64,000 nt of DNA, from assembly GCA_007693965.1 (NCBI GenBank), contig RECQ01000036.1, positions 152,535-216,534 on the forward strand. The letters are read 5' to 3'. This DNA comes from Phycisphaeraceae bacterium (GTDB lineage: Bacteria; Planctomycetota; Phycisphaerae; Phycisphaerales; UBA1924). How positions within the stretch are numbered: position 1 is the stretch's first letter; each line of letters opens with the position of its first letter. Under the pieces are notes generated by a model. The model searched no databases. It was not told the origin of the DNA and was given only the letters and a program-made list of their open reading frames with translations. This document shows, one piece after another, positions 21,303-29,066 of this stretch. The translations under genes were made by a program, and so were the position numbers.

Positions 21303-21719
21303 ATGACCAACACCACGACACAGAACGTCAACGCCTCCAACTGCGTCGACGGCGCCTGCGGGCGCCTCGACGAGAAGCGCGCCCTGCCCGTCTTCCTGCC
21401 CACGGTCGACATTCTTGAGAGCGAGCGCGAGATCGTCCTCCACGCCGATCTCCCCGGCGCCCGCGCCGAGGACATCGACATCAACTGCGAAGAAGGCGAG
21501 CTGACCATTCACGCCCGCGTCTCGCACCGCGGCGTCGAGGACGGCGATTCGTTCCTCGTCCGCGAGTACGGCGTCGGCGACTTCCGCCGCACGTTCCGCA
21601 TCGGCGAGAACATCAACACCGACGCCATCAGCGCCGAGCACACGAACGGCGTCCTGACGCTCCGCCTGCCCAAGACCGAGGCCGCCCGGCCCCGCCGCAT
21701 CGAGGTCAAGGTCGGCTGA
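21303..21719 (+). CDS. Small heat-shock protein, Hsp20/alpha-crystallin family (second copy)
   Basis: 138 aa. Alpha-crystallin domain with PTVDILESEREIVLHADLPG, AEDIDINCEEGELTIHARV, DFRRTFRIGENINTDAISAE and NGVLTLRLPKTEAARPR. The N-terminal arm is short and has two Cys (NCVDGACG), unlike the first copy. The start at 21303 is chosen for GGAG 8 bases upstream; the earlier in-frame ATG at 21243 would add 20 His/Thr-rich residues. It lies 69 bases after the first hsp20. The two diverge strongly, so they are probably paralogues that co-assemble rather than a recent duplication. Confidence 0.93.
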   Translation: MTNTTTQNVNASNCVDGACGRLDEKRALPVFLPTVDILESEREIVLHADLPGARAEDIDINCEEGELTIHARVSHRGVEDGDSFLVREYGVGDFRRTFRIGENINTDAISAEHTNGVLTLRLPKTEAARPRRIEVKVG

Positions 21720-21756
21720 GCAGGGGCGAACACGAACCAATCTTCTCTTCTCCTCC

Positions 21757-21792
21757 AGGGGAGGGCCCCGCAACGATGCGGGATCCTCCCCT
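21757..21792 (+). terminator. Terminator-like hairpin after the hsp20 pair
   Basis: An outer stem AGGGGAGG/CCTCCCCT encloses an inner CCCGC-aacgat-GCGGG; it is followed by TCTCTGTG rather than a clean T-run. Likely ends the hsp20 operon. Confidence 0.6.
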
Positions 21793-21841
21793 TCTCTGTG
21801 CGCCCTGTCCCACTCCTCGCTGCGCCGCGCTCAGGAGCCCG

Positions 21842-21847
21842 TACACT
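21842..21847 (+). promoter_or_regulatory. Candidate -10 box of a leaderless transcript
   Basis: TACACT ends 6 bases before the ATG at 21854, and the leader has no Shine-Dalgarno. If it is a sigma-70 -10 element, transcription would begin at or next to the start codon. Confidence 0.35.
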
Positions 21848-21853
21848 CCCCGC

Positions 21854-22345
21854 ATGATCGAACGCATCATCAGCGGCGGGCAGACAGGAGTCGATCGCGC
21901 CGCCCTCGACGCCGCCCTCGAAACCGGCTTCCCCTGCGCCGGCTGGGCGCCGCGCGGCCGGCTCGCCGAAGACGGCCCCATCCCCGAGCGCTACCCGCTC
22001 AAAGAAACACCCGATGACGACGTCGAACAGCGCACCGAATGGAACGTGCGCGACGCCGACGGCCTGCTCATCCTCACACTCGGCCCCACCGACATCGGGA
22101 CCGACCACGCCGCCCGCTGCGCCGAAAGCGCCGCCAAGCCCATCCTCTTCATCGACATGGAGCGCATGTCCGCATCCGACGCAGCAGACGAAATCATCGA
22201 GTGGTCGAACTGGCGCGGCCTTAGCGCGATCAACATCGCCGGGCCGCGCGAATCGTCCAGCCCCGGCGTCTACGACAAGGCCCTCGCCGTCGTGCGCGCC
22301 CTGCTGCAGCGCCCCGAGCTGAAGAACGGGAGCGAGAACGCATGA
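21854..22345 (+). CDS. Putative molybdenum carrier / YpsA-like Rossmann protein
   Basis: 163 aa. It begins MIERIISGGQTGVDRAALDA, the signature of the 'putative molybdenum carrier' family (MoCo_carrier, LOG/YpsA-like Rossmann fold), with GWAPRGRLAEDGPIPERYPL and a TEWNVRDADGLLIL strand. The family is related to nucleotide-binding SLOG proteins, and its true ligand is uncertain. The start lacks a Shine-Dalgarno but has a TACACT box 6 bases upstream. The stop overlaps the psuG start (ATGA), so the pair is co-translated. Confidence 0.85.
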   Translation: MIERIISGGQTGVDRAALDAALETGFPCAGWAPRGRLAEDGPIPERYPLKETPDDDVEQRTEWNVRDADGLLILTLGPTDIGTDHAARCAESAAKPILFIDMERMSASDAADEIIEWSNWRGLSAINIAGPRESSSPGVYDKALAVVRALLQRPELKNGSENA

Positions 22346-23223
22346 ACGCCGCCGGCCCCGATCGCCGCCGCGCTGTCGCACTCGAAACCACGCTCATCGT
22401 CCACGGCGTGCCCCGCGAGGCCGGGCGCGCACTGGCCCGCGAGCTGGCCGACATCGTGCGCGCCGAGGGCGCCGAGCCCGCCCTCGTCGGCGTCGTCCGC
22501 GGCGAGCCTGTCGTCGGCATGAGCGATGACCAGCTCGACGCCATGCTCGCAGAAGCGCACGTCGAAAAAGCCAACACGGCCAACCTCGGCGTCCTCATGC
22601 ACCGGCGCGCCTTCGGCGCCACCACCGTCAGCGCCACCATGCAGCTCGCGGCGGATGCAGGCGTTCGCTTCTTCGCCACCGGCGGCGTCGGCGGCGTTCA
22701 CCACGGCCTCGCCGAACGCCTCGACATCAGCGCCGACCTCGGCGCCTTCACCCGCTTCCCCGTCGCCGTCGTCAGCTCGGGCGTGAAATCCATCCTCGAC
22801 GTTGTCTCCACACGCGAAGCGCTCGAAACACTCGGCGTCCCCGTCGTCGGCTTCCGCACCGACCGCTTCCCCGCCTTCTACCTGCGCGAAAGCGAAGCCG
22901 GCGTGGACGCGCGCTTCGACGACGAGGCCGATCTGGCCGCCTTCATCCGCTCCGAGTTGGAGCGCACCGGCCGCGGCGTGCTGATCGCGAACCCGATCCC
23001 CGCAGCGGATGAGCTGGCCGATTCCGACTGGCGCAATTGGCTCGCAGAGGCCGATTCCCGCCTCCACGCCGAGCCCACCACCGGCCGCGATGTCACCCCG
23101 CGCCTCCTCGCCCACCTCCACGACATTTCCGGCGGCGCCACGCTGCGCGCCAACCTGGCACTGGTGAAGTCCAACGCCCGCCTGGCGGCGAAGTTGGCGG
23201 CGTATTTCACCGAACACAAATGA
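22342..23223 (+). CDS. psuG: Pseudouridine-5'-phosphate glycosidase
   Basis: 293 aa, close to the usual ~310. It cleaves pseudouridine 5'-phosphate to uracil and ribose 5-phosphate, using the reversible C-glycosidic reaction. Family motifs: VALETTLIVHGVPRE at the N-terminus, HVEKANTANLGVLM, GATTVSATMQLA, FFATGGVGGVHHG, ISADLGAFTRFPVAVVSSG followed by the conserved Lys in VKSILD, PVVGFRTDRFPAFYLRES, and LIANPIPAADEL. The usual partner kinase psuK is not adjacent; the upstream YpsA-like gene takes its place in the operon. Confidence 0.94.
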   Translation: MNAAGPDRRRAVALETTLIVHGVPREAGRALARELADIVRAEGAEPALVGVVRGEPVVGMSDDQLDAMLAEAHVEKANTANLGVLMHRRAFGATTVSATMQLAADAGVRFFATGGVGGVHHGLAERLDISADLGAFTRFPVAVVSSGVKSILDVVSTREALETLGVPVVGFRTDRFPAFYLRESEAGVDARFDDEADLAAFIRSELERTGRGVLIANPIPAADELADSDWRNWLAEADSRLHAEPTTGRDVTPRLLAHLHDISGGATLRANLALVKSNARLAAKLAAYFTEHK

Positions 23224-23302
23224 AAATGTTCAGTTTCCTTCCGGAATCAGATACCATACCTGTACCCGGGCAGTCAGTCTGAATCCATCGGAAGGATCGG
23301 AT

Positions 23303-24388
23303 ATGCCGAACACACGATCGGTTCTCTCGCGCCTGACGATTCTCCTTCTCTGTGCATGCACTGCACCGACGCCGATTCTCGCCGCGGATCCTGAAACGCT
23401 GGTGGAGCAGATCCGCTCGAACAGTCTGAGCGACTCTGCGATCGAGGCGGCTGTGCAAAGAGCGCTTGAAATGCAGCGCGACAGGGAGACTCCGTGGGAT
23501 CCAGCATGGGGTGATGTCATCGATGCGGCCGACGACGCCGGACACATTGATGGCGAACAACTCAGGCAATACGCGCGCCACAGTCTGAATCTCGAATTGG
23601 TGACGAGGCCCCGAATCGGCCGCATCGATGCGCCCGTTGCCAGTCTCGAATTCAAGACCCGAGTCGGAGCCGGGCGAATGTTCGGGGTGCAGATCGATGT
23701 TCTCGAAGCGCGGTTTGGAGATCGAGAACTGCTCTTTTCTCGAAGACCGAACCAATGGGTCATCTCGCACCGCGAACCGGATACGCCTCGATTCTTGCGC
23801 AGAATGAATCTCTCTTTCGAGCATGCTCCGGAGATGCATCCGCCCGGACCTGTTGAAATTCATCTCGACATCGAAATTCGAATCTTTGAAAACCGGAATC
23901 CTGAGCACGGCGCACTGCTGACTGTGTGGCGTGAGACGCTCGTTGCGAATGTTGAAATCGTGGATGCGGAGAACGATCCGATCGCCCTCGTTCACGATGC
24001 GAGCGAACGCAGGCATCTCGAACAGAATCTGTTCGCTCAGCATATTCGAGTGATGCCGCAGCCTGACGGCGGCTGCTTTCTCACGATGTCATTGGGGTGC
24101 AAGAGCGTCCTCACCGCGTTCGCCTTCGACGTCTTTCTGCAGCATGAAGACAACCAGTGGCACGTTGGTGAATTCGCAGCGCATACCGACGATCAGGGGT
24201 TGTACACCGGATTGAGCGCGATGCTTCCCGCCGATGTGCTCGATCTCGACGAAGTTGATGTTCTGTTCCTGCCAAGCCCCGAAGCCGCCCGCCGCGATAT
24301 CGACATCATCGAAATCTTCGGCGAGAGCATCGTGATCCGGCGTGTGCCGGTGCAGAAACCGCCATGGCCGGTTCAGAGGCCGCAGTGA
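23303..24388 (+). CDS. Exported protein of unknown function, DPAWGD type
   Basis: 361 aa. A hydrophobic signal segment (LTILLLCACTAPTPILA) with a Cys could be a lipobox (LLCAC). Next comes an N-terminal helical module, VQRALEMQRDRETPWDPAWG, then DVIDAADDAGHIDGEQLRQY, a pattern I associate with planctomycete exported unknowns. The rest is beta-rich. AAGGA lies 7 bases before the ATG. Base composition is clearly lower in GC than in neighbouring genes, with more A/T in third positions. No enzymatic motif seen. Confidence 0.75.
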   Translation: MPNTRSVLSRLTILLLCACTAPTPILAADPETLVEQIRSNSLSDSAIEAAVQRALEMQRDRETPWDPAWGDVIDAADDAGHIDGEQLRQYARHSLNLELVTRPRIGRIDAPVASLEFKTRVGAGRMFGVQIDVLEARFGDRELLFSRRPNQWVISHREPDTPRFLRRMNLSFEHAPEMHPPGPVEIHLDIEIRIFENRNPEHGALLTVWRETLVANVEIVDAENDPIALVHDASERRHLEQNLFAQHIRVMPQPDGGCFLTMSLGCKSVLTAFAFDVFLQHEDNQWHVGEFAAHTDDQGLYTGLSAMLPADVLDLDEVDVLFLPSPEAARRDIDIIEIFGESIVIRRVPVQKPPWPVQRPQ

Positions 24389-24481
24389 CGAAGAGGCTGA
24401 GAGCAGCCCACGAGTCGCAAGCCCGCCAAAATGACAACCGCCCGGACCACTGGTCCAGGCGGCGTCAATCGCAGAGAAAAG

Positions 24482-24555
24482 TACGCGCGGAGGGAGTCGA
24501 ACCCCCAACCTCCTGATCCGTAGTCAGGTGCTCTATCCAATTGAGCTACGCGCGC
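24482..24555 (-). tRNA. tRNA-Arg (ACG)
   Basis: 74-nt cloverleaf. Acceptor GCGCGCG pairs with CGCGCGU (G1-U72 wobble), D-arm GCUC..GAGC, anticodon stem CCUGA/UCAGG with loop CUACGGA (anticodon ACG), T-arm GGGGG-UUCGACU-CCCUC. The discriminator is A and CCA is not encoded. A34 should be edited to inosine to read CGU/CGC/CGA. Confidence 0.95.
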
Positions 24556-24643
24556 ACGCGAAGGGCGAAGGATAGCCCCCACTTGCGAATGCGGCAACAA
24601 CCCATCGCACGCCCCGACCCCATCTGCACACAAACAACCGCCC

Positions 24644-25566
24644 TCACACGCCCGGCGCGGGCGCCGGCCGCGGCGTCCCGCCTTCCACATACCCCAGCCT
24701 CGCCAGCGTGGGGCGGATCGCATCCTCCACCTGCTGCACTTCGACCGGCGACTCCTGCCCTGGGCCACCTTGCCGCGGACCACCGACCGCTCCATCAGCT
24801 CGCGGCAGGCGTCGGTCATCGGCCGCTCCAGAAACGCCGCCACACGCTCCATCGTCTCCACAGGCAGCTCGCACAGCTCCTCGAACCGCAGCGTCACCAC
24901 CCGCGCGGGCGTCCGCTCCGCAAATTCGAGATACCGCGTCACCTGGAACTCCCACGACCGGGCCGCCTGCACATGGTGCGGCTGGCCGAGGGCCCCGATC
25001 CGCTCCAGCAGCAACCGCCCCAGCCGCCGTTCCGGATCGTCGGTGAGATGGCGTTTGAAGGCCAGGTCCCGCCCGTCGCGCACCATGTGGATGTGATGCG
25101 CCTCCGGAAAAACCGCGTGCACCAGCGAGGGAATCAGGTAGGTCTCGGGAAACTTCCACCCCCACGCGGCGCCCGAGCCGGGGGCCACGCCCAGCCCCCG
25201 GATGTAGGCCGAGACCACCCGGGCCATCCGCCGCACATCAACCTCCCGGGGCGATTCCGCCGCATCCTGCCCCAAAGTCCGGGCGGCGAGCAGCTTGATC
25301 CGTCTGGTGAAGACGCGGTCCTGTGTGTCCGCCGTCCCCTCGTGGAGGGGCCCGAGGTTGACCCCGAGGGCCTCGATGGCCCGGCCCAGCAGCCGCGTCC
25401 CCGAGTGCCCCCGGCTCATGATGATAATGGGGGTCTCCCGGCGGAGGGTTTCGGCGTCGATTGCGGGTCGCCAGGGCAGCACGGGCCAACGGTATGGCGC
25501 CCCGCGCCGGGCCCGCAAGCGCCTCGATATGGAGCGCCCCTTGATAATCATGGCCTGTGACGGCAT
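24644..25566 (-). pseudogene. Sulfotransferase gene interrupted by a -1 frameshift
   Basis: The N-terminal frame (25566 down to about 24760) encodes a PAPS-dependent sulfotransferase domain: 5'-phosphosulfate loop IIIMSRGHSGTRLLGRAIEA and 3'-phosphate-binding HMVRDGRDLAFKRH. At 24758-24760 (run of three G on the minus strand) the frame is lost and would read on through the tRNA gene. The neighbouring frame continues naturally as GQESPVEVQQVEDAIRPTLA then RLGYVEGG and stops at 24644, the usual sulfotransferase ending. One extra G would restore a ~307-aa protein. It is either a real mutation, a sequencing homopolymer error, or frameshifting. Upstream GGGATT is a weak ribosome site. Confidence 0.8.
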
Positions 25567-25675
25567 AATCCCCGGTTCCGCTGCGGTCGGCCGGTGGGCC
25601 CATCCCTGAGTCTCCGGGAGAGGAAACGGCCGCCGCTCGTCAACGACCGGATCGAGAAACAGGAATCACCCCAGC

Positions 25676-25951
25676 ATGGCCACTTCGCTCTCAGCCAAGA
25701 AGCGCATCCGTCAGAACATCCGCCACCGCAGCCGCAACCGTTGGCGCCTGCGCGCCATGCGACTCTCCATGCGTGAGTTCCGCGAGAAGCTTCTGCACGG
25801 CACGCCCGAGGAGGCCCGCGAGTCGCTGCGCAAGTGCGGCTCGCTGATCGATCGCGCCGCCGCCCGCGGCGTGATCCACAAGAACAACGCCGCCCGCAAG
25901 AAGTCGCGCCTCAACGCCCGACTCAAGGCCCGCCACGCTCAGTCGGCCTGA
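25676..25951 (+). CDS. rpsT: 30S ribosomal protein S20
   Basis: 91 aa, very basic, starting MATSLSAKKRIRQNIRHRSR and ending GVIHKNNAARKKSRLNARLK. It binds the 5' domain of 16S rRNA early in small-subunit assembly. Monocistronic, with a strong terminator 43 bases after the stop. No strong Shine-Dalgarno is visible before the ATG (CCCCAGC). Confidence 0.97.
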   Translation: MATSLSAKKRIRQNIRHRSRNRWRLRAMRLSMREFREKLLHGTPEEARESLRKCGSLIDRAAARGVIHKNNAARKKSRLNARLKARHAQSA

Positions 25952-25993
25952 CGCGCCGCCGACGCCCGGCTCTGAACACGAATCAGTCACCCG

Positions 25994-26023
25994 AACCCGG
26001 ATCGATTTCGATCCGGGTTTTTT
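25994..26023 (+). terminator. Rho-independent terminator of rpsT
   Basis: An 11-bp stem AACCCGGATCG-attt-CGATCCGGGTT followed by a T-run. Confidence 0.92.
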
Positions 26024-26066
26024 CTTCAACGCGCCCATCTCGCGCGCAGTGGTAGTCTGGAGCACA

Positions 26067-26891
26067 ATGTCAACGGGACGGAGCCCGAGTTCGAGCGGAA
26101 GAAGCACCGGAAGACGCGGCGCAGCACGCCGCCGCGCCGAGCCCGACACCTACTACAACATCAGCAAGCGCCCGCTGCATGTGCTGGTCTTCCTCGCCCC
26201 CCTGCTCGTGCTGTACGAGCTCGGCGCCGCCTTCTACCTCGCCCCCGCGGACGGCGGCGCCGGCGCCGACATCCGCGCCCGTCGCCTCATCTCCATCTTC
26301 TTCGATCTCTTCGGCGTCACGGGACTCATCCTGCCCGGACTGGCCCTCGTCGTGGTTCTGCTGGTGTGGCACACGCTGAAGCGCGACCGCTGGAGCATCG
26401 AGCCCCGCGTCATCGGCGGCATGGCGGGCGAGGCCATCCTCTTCACACTGCCGCTGCTCGTCTTCGCCCAGCTCGTGGGCGCTTCGATTCAGGCCAACGC
26501 CGAAGCCGCCGCGGCCATGGCGGCGGCGGGCGCAAGCGGCGCCACGCTCGCCGAAATGCCCTGGCAGGCGCGCGCCACCATCGCACTTGGCGCCGGCCTC
26601 TACGAAGAACTGCTCTTCCGCATGGTCGGGATCGCACTGATCCACGTTCTGCTGGTGGACCTGCTGGGTGTAAAACAGAAAACGGGCACGGCCGTCTCCG
26701 TCGTCCTCACCGCGATCGCCTTCGCGCTCTACCACGACCAGGTCTTCTCCAGCGCCGGCATCGACCTGCTCTACGTGTTCTTCTACTTCGTCGCCGGCCT
26801 GTATTTCGGCGCGATCTTCATCTTCCGCGGCTTCGGCATCGTCGTCGCCACACACGCGCTCTACGACCTGGTCGTCCTCCTCCTCCAGTAG
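26067..26891 (+). CDS. CPBP-family intramembrane protease
   Basis: 274 aa with an Arg/Ser-rich N-terminus of about 30 residues, then multiple hydrophobic helices. The CPBP (CAAX protease and bacteriocin-processing, Abi) motifs are present: ALGAGLYEELLFRMVGI with the E-E-x3-R pair, FALYHDQVF (His in place of the usual F-x3-H spacing) and the final helix ATHALYDLVV with His. These glutamyl intramembrane proteases act on prenylated or small membrane substrates; the target is unknown. The start is ATG 26067; TAGTCT lies 8 bases upstream. Confidence 0.88.
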   Translation: MSTGRSPSSSGRSTGRRGAARRRAEPDTYYNISKRPLHVLVFLAPLLVLYELGAAFYLAPADGGAGADIRARRLISIFFDLFGVTGLILPGLALVVVLLVWHTLKRDRWSIEPRVIGGMAGEAILFTLPLLVFAQLVGASIQANAEAAAAMAAAGASGATLAEMPWQARATIALGAGLYEELLFRMVGIALIHVLLVDLLGVKQKTGTAVSVVLTAIAFALYHDQVFSSAGIDLLYVFFYFVAGLYFGAIFIFRGFGIVVATHALYDLVVLLLQ

Positions 26892-26907
26892 CGCCCGTCT
26901 CGCAACC

Positions 26908-27018
26908 CACGAGCCCGAAGCGCAAGCGAGGGAATACGCATCACATACGACAAATAAGCGCCCGGCTTCTCCTGTCGCGGGGACACGAGAAAACCCTCGC
27001 TCGCGCTTCGGGCTCGTG
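26908..27018. repeat. Inverted pair of a GAGCCCGAAGCG-type dispersed repeat
   Basis: Two 25-base arms (26908-26932 and 26994-27018) match as reverse complements at 24 positions; the core is gagcccgaagcgcaagcgag. The same sequence occurs four times in the 39.8-40.8 kb array. It lies between the CPBP and methyltransferase genes, and the 61-base loop holds no ORF. Confidence 0.85.
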
Positions 27019-27060
27019 AATTTGACGCCCGCGCCGCTGGCGCGAGCGCCGGATTCCCGC

Positions 27061-27067
27061 TATAAAT
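27061..27067 (+). promoter_or_regulatory. Candidate -10 box close to the methyltransferase start
   Basis: TATAAAT, 8 bases before the ATG at 27076, with no Shine-Dalgarno in between; consistent with a leaderless or near-leaderless mRNA. Confidence 0.4.
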
Positions 27068-27075
27068 CCTTCACC

Positions 27076-28053
27076 ATGGCCACATCGCAGACGAACGGAC
27101 TCGCAAAGCCCCCGCGCCAAAGCTCCGCCCCCCCGAAGCCGAAGCACACGCTCAAGGACCCGGAGGCTCGCGTTTACGTCGGCGACTGCCGCAAGATCAT
27201 CCCGCGCATCCCCGAGTGCGCCGCCAAAGAAGTCGATCTCGTCTTCGCCGACCCCCCCTTCAACTGGCAGGTGAAGTACGACAAGTGGCACGACGGCCTG
27301 CCCCGCGATGAATACCTCAAGTTCACCGAGAACTGGCTCGACGTCTGCATTGACTCCCTCGCCCCCCACGGCGCCATCTGGGTGAACATCCCGGACGACA
27401 CCGCCGCCGAGATCGTCGTCCACCTGAAAAAACGCGGCCTGCACATGGTCAACTGGTGCGTCTGGCACTTTCGCTTCGGCCAGAACCGCATGGGCAGCTT
27501 CATCATGAGCAAGGTCCACGCGCTCTACTTCGTGAAGGACCCGAAGAACCGCATCTGGCGCCCCGAGCGCGTTCTTGAGCCCAGCGACCGCGCCACCACC
27601 TACTTCGATCCCCGCACCTACAACAAGAAGGACGGCCACGGCCCCAACGGCCTTCGCGTCCCAATGGACGTCTGGTACGGCCGCTACTGGGGACGCATCC
27701 AGGGCAACAACAAGGAGCGCCGCGCCAACCACGAGAACCAGCTCCCCGAGGTCTACCTCGAGCGCGTCGTCCTCTCCTGCTCCGACGAGGGCATGCTGGT
27801 GATGGACCCCTTCCTCGGCAGCGGCACCACCGGCGTGGTCGCCCACGAACTCAAACGCCGCTTCATCGGGACCGAGTACAGCCCCGCCAACGCGAAAAGC
27901 GCCTTCCAGCGCATAAAGGACGGACCCGTCCGTCCGCTGGGCGAGCTCCGCACCGAAGGAACCGCCATTTTCCCCGCCCGCGCCGCCGGAACCCGCACCC
28001 GGGAGCGGTTCGCTGCCCTGGCCCAGCAGGAAATTCCCATCCCACCCAAGTGA
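27076..28053 (+). CDS. Orphan DNA methyltransferase, beta class (N6-adenine or N4-cytosine)
   Basis: 325 aa. Catalytic motif IV VFADPPFNW is near residue 58 and the SAM-binding motif I MDPFLGSGTTGVVAHEL near 245; that order (IV before I) is the beta class. FIGTEYSPANAKSAFQRI follows motif I. The first 30 residues are a Lys/Pro-rich extension. DPPF leaves N6-adenine versus N4-cytosine open, and the recognition site cannot be read from sequence. There is no endonuclease gene next to it, so it is probably regulatory or protective rather than half of a restriction system. Confidence 0.9.
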   Translation: MATSQTNGLAKPPRQSSAPPKPKHTLKDPEARVYVGDCRKIIPRIPECAAKEVDLVFADPPFNWQVKYDKWHDGLPRDEYLKFTENWLDVCIDSLAPHGAIWVNIPDDTAAEIVVHLKKRGLHMVNWCVWHFRFGQNRMGSFIMSKVHALYFVKDPKNRIWRPERVLEPSDRATTYFDPRTYNKKDGHGPNGLRVPMDVWYGRYWGRIQGNNKERRANHENQLPEVYLERVVLSCSDEGMLVMDPFLGSGTTGVVAHELKRRFIGTEYSPANAKSAFQRIKDGPVRPLGELRTEGTAIFPARAAGTRTRERFAALAQQEIPIPPK

Positions 28054-28308
28054 CCCCCCGGGTCCGTACGACAGGGGAAACCCGCATCAGCGGGCCAAAT
28101 GAGTCCGATATTCACCAAAGCGGCTTATTCAGGGTGGATCGGGGACCGAAGGTGAGTTAATCTGCGGGAGTAGCCACCGGGGCGTGTCCCATCAGTTCCC
28201 CGGCGGCTGGCGCGGATCCGAGATGGGTCCGGCCGGTCGATGGCGCCCGGCGCCCCGGCATGTGTGCGCCGAAGGCTCGAGGGCTTCCGCCAGCAGGGAG
28301 CGATTCTC

Positions 28309-29037
28309 ATGGCCGCAGTGACAACACCCGAACGTCCTAGGGTCGGATTCGATCTCCACTCCGAATCCGCCGTGATCGAACTGCCCCAGCCGCAGGGCGA
28401 TTCACCCGAACTCCTCGCCGCCTGGTTCGACGAGATCTACCGAACCGCCGATGGTGATCCCGGACGTGTCCCCTGGGCCCGTCACGGGCCCAGCCCCTGC
28501 TTGGTCGCATGGCTCAACGCCGTCGCCCCCAGCTTCGTCCGCCCCGGCGGACGCGTCTGCGTCGTCGGCTGCGGCCTGGGTCACGACGCCGTCGAGCTCA
28601 TCAACCGAGGCTATGACGTTTCCGCGTTTGATATTTCCCCCACCGCCATTGAGTGGGCCAGACGCCTGCACCCCGACCACGCCGATCGCTTCTTCGTCGC
28701 CGACGCCTGCGACCCCCCGCCCCGCCTCCGCTGCCGCGCCGATCTGGTGGTCGAAATCAACACGCTTCAGTCCGTCCCGCCGAAGCAGCGCGTGAGCATG
28801 GCGCAATGCATGGCGAACCTGCTCGGCCCGCACGGCTCGCTTCTCGTGATCTGTCTCGGGCGCGATGCGGACGAGCCCGCGCCGGACGCCGATACGCCGC
28901 CGCACCCGATCAGCCCGCCCGAGCTGACATCGCTCATGCAGCAAGCCGGCCTGCAGCTCTCCGGAAACCTCGACGAGTTCGACGACGATGAGACGCCCCC
29001 GAAGCGCCGCCTCCGCGTCGCCTTCCGACGCGTCTGA
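28309..29037 (+). CDS. Class I SAM-dependent methyltransferase (TPMT-like)
   Basis: 242 aa. SAM motif I is GGRVCVVGCGLGHDAVELIN, followed by GYDVSAFDISPTAIEWARRL and FFVADACD, the layout of thiopurine S-methyltransferase-like and small-molecule methyltransferases. The N-terminal PELLAAWFDEIYR and VPWARHGPSPCL resemble TPMT family lids. Substrate unknown. GGGAG lies 9 bases before the ATG at 28309; the open frame from 28240 adds no family sequence. Convergent with dnaN, with 29 bases between stops. Confidence 0.85.
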   Translation: MAAVTTPERPRVGFDLHSESAVIELPQPQGDSPELLAAWFDEIYRTADGDPGRVPWARHGPSPCLVAWLNAVAPSFVRPGGRVCVVGCGLGHDAVELINRGYDVSAFDISPTAIEWARRLHPDHADRFFVADACDPPPRLRCRADLVVEINTLQSVPPKQRVSMAQCMANLLGPHGSLLVICLGRDADEPAPDADTPPHPISPPELTSLMQQAGLQLSGNLDEFDDDETPPKRRLRVAFRRV

Positions 29038-29066
29038 TTTCCCTGCGACCGATGCCTGATGCCTTC

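Noticed and set aside
24373..25566. 397-aa sulfotransferase reading through tRNA-Arg
   Set aside because: The last ~130 codons are out-of-frame and overlap a tRNA; the adjacent frame has the natural ending.
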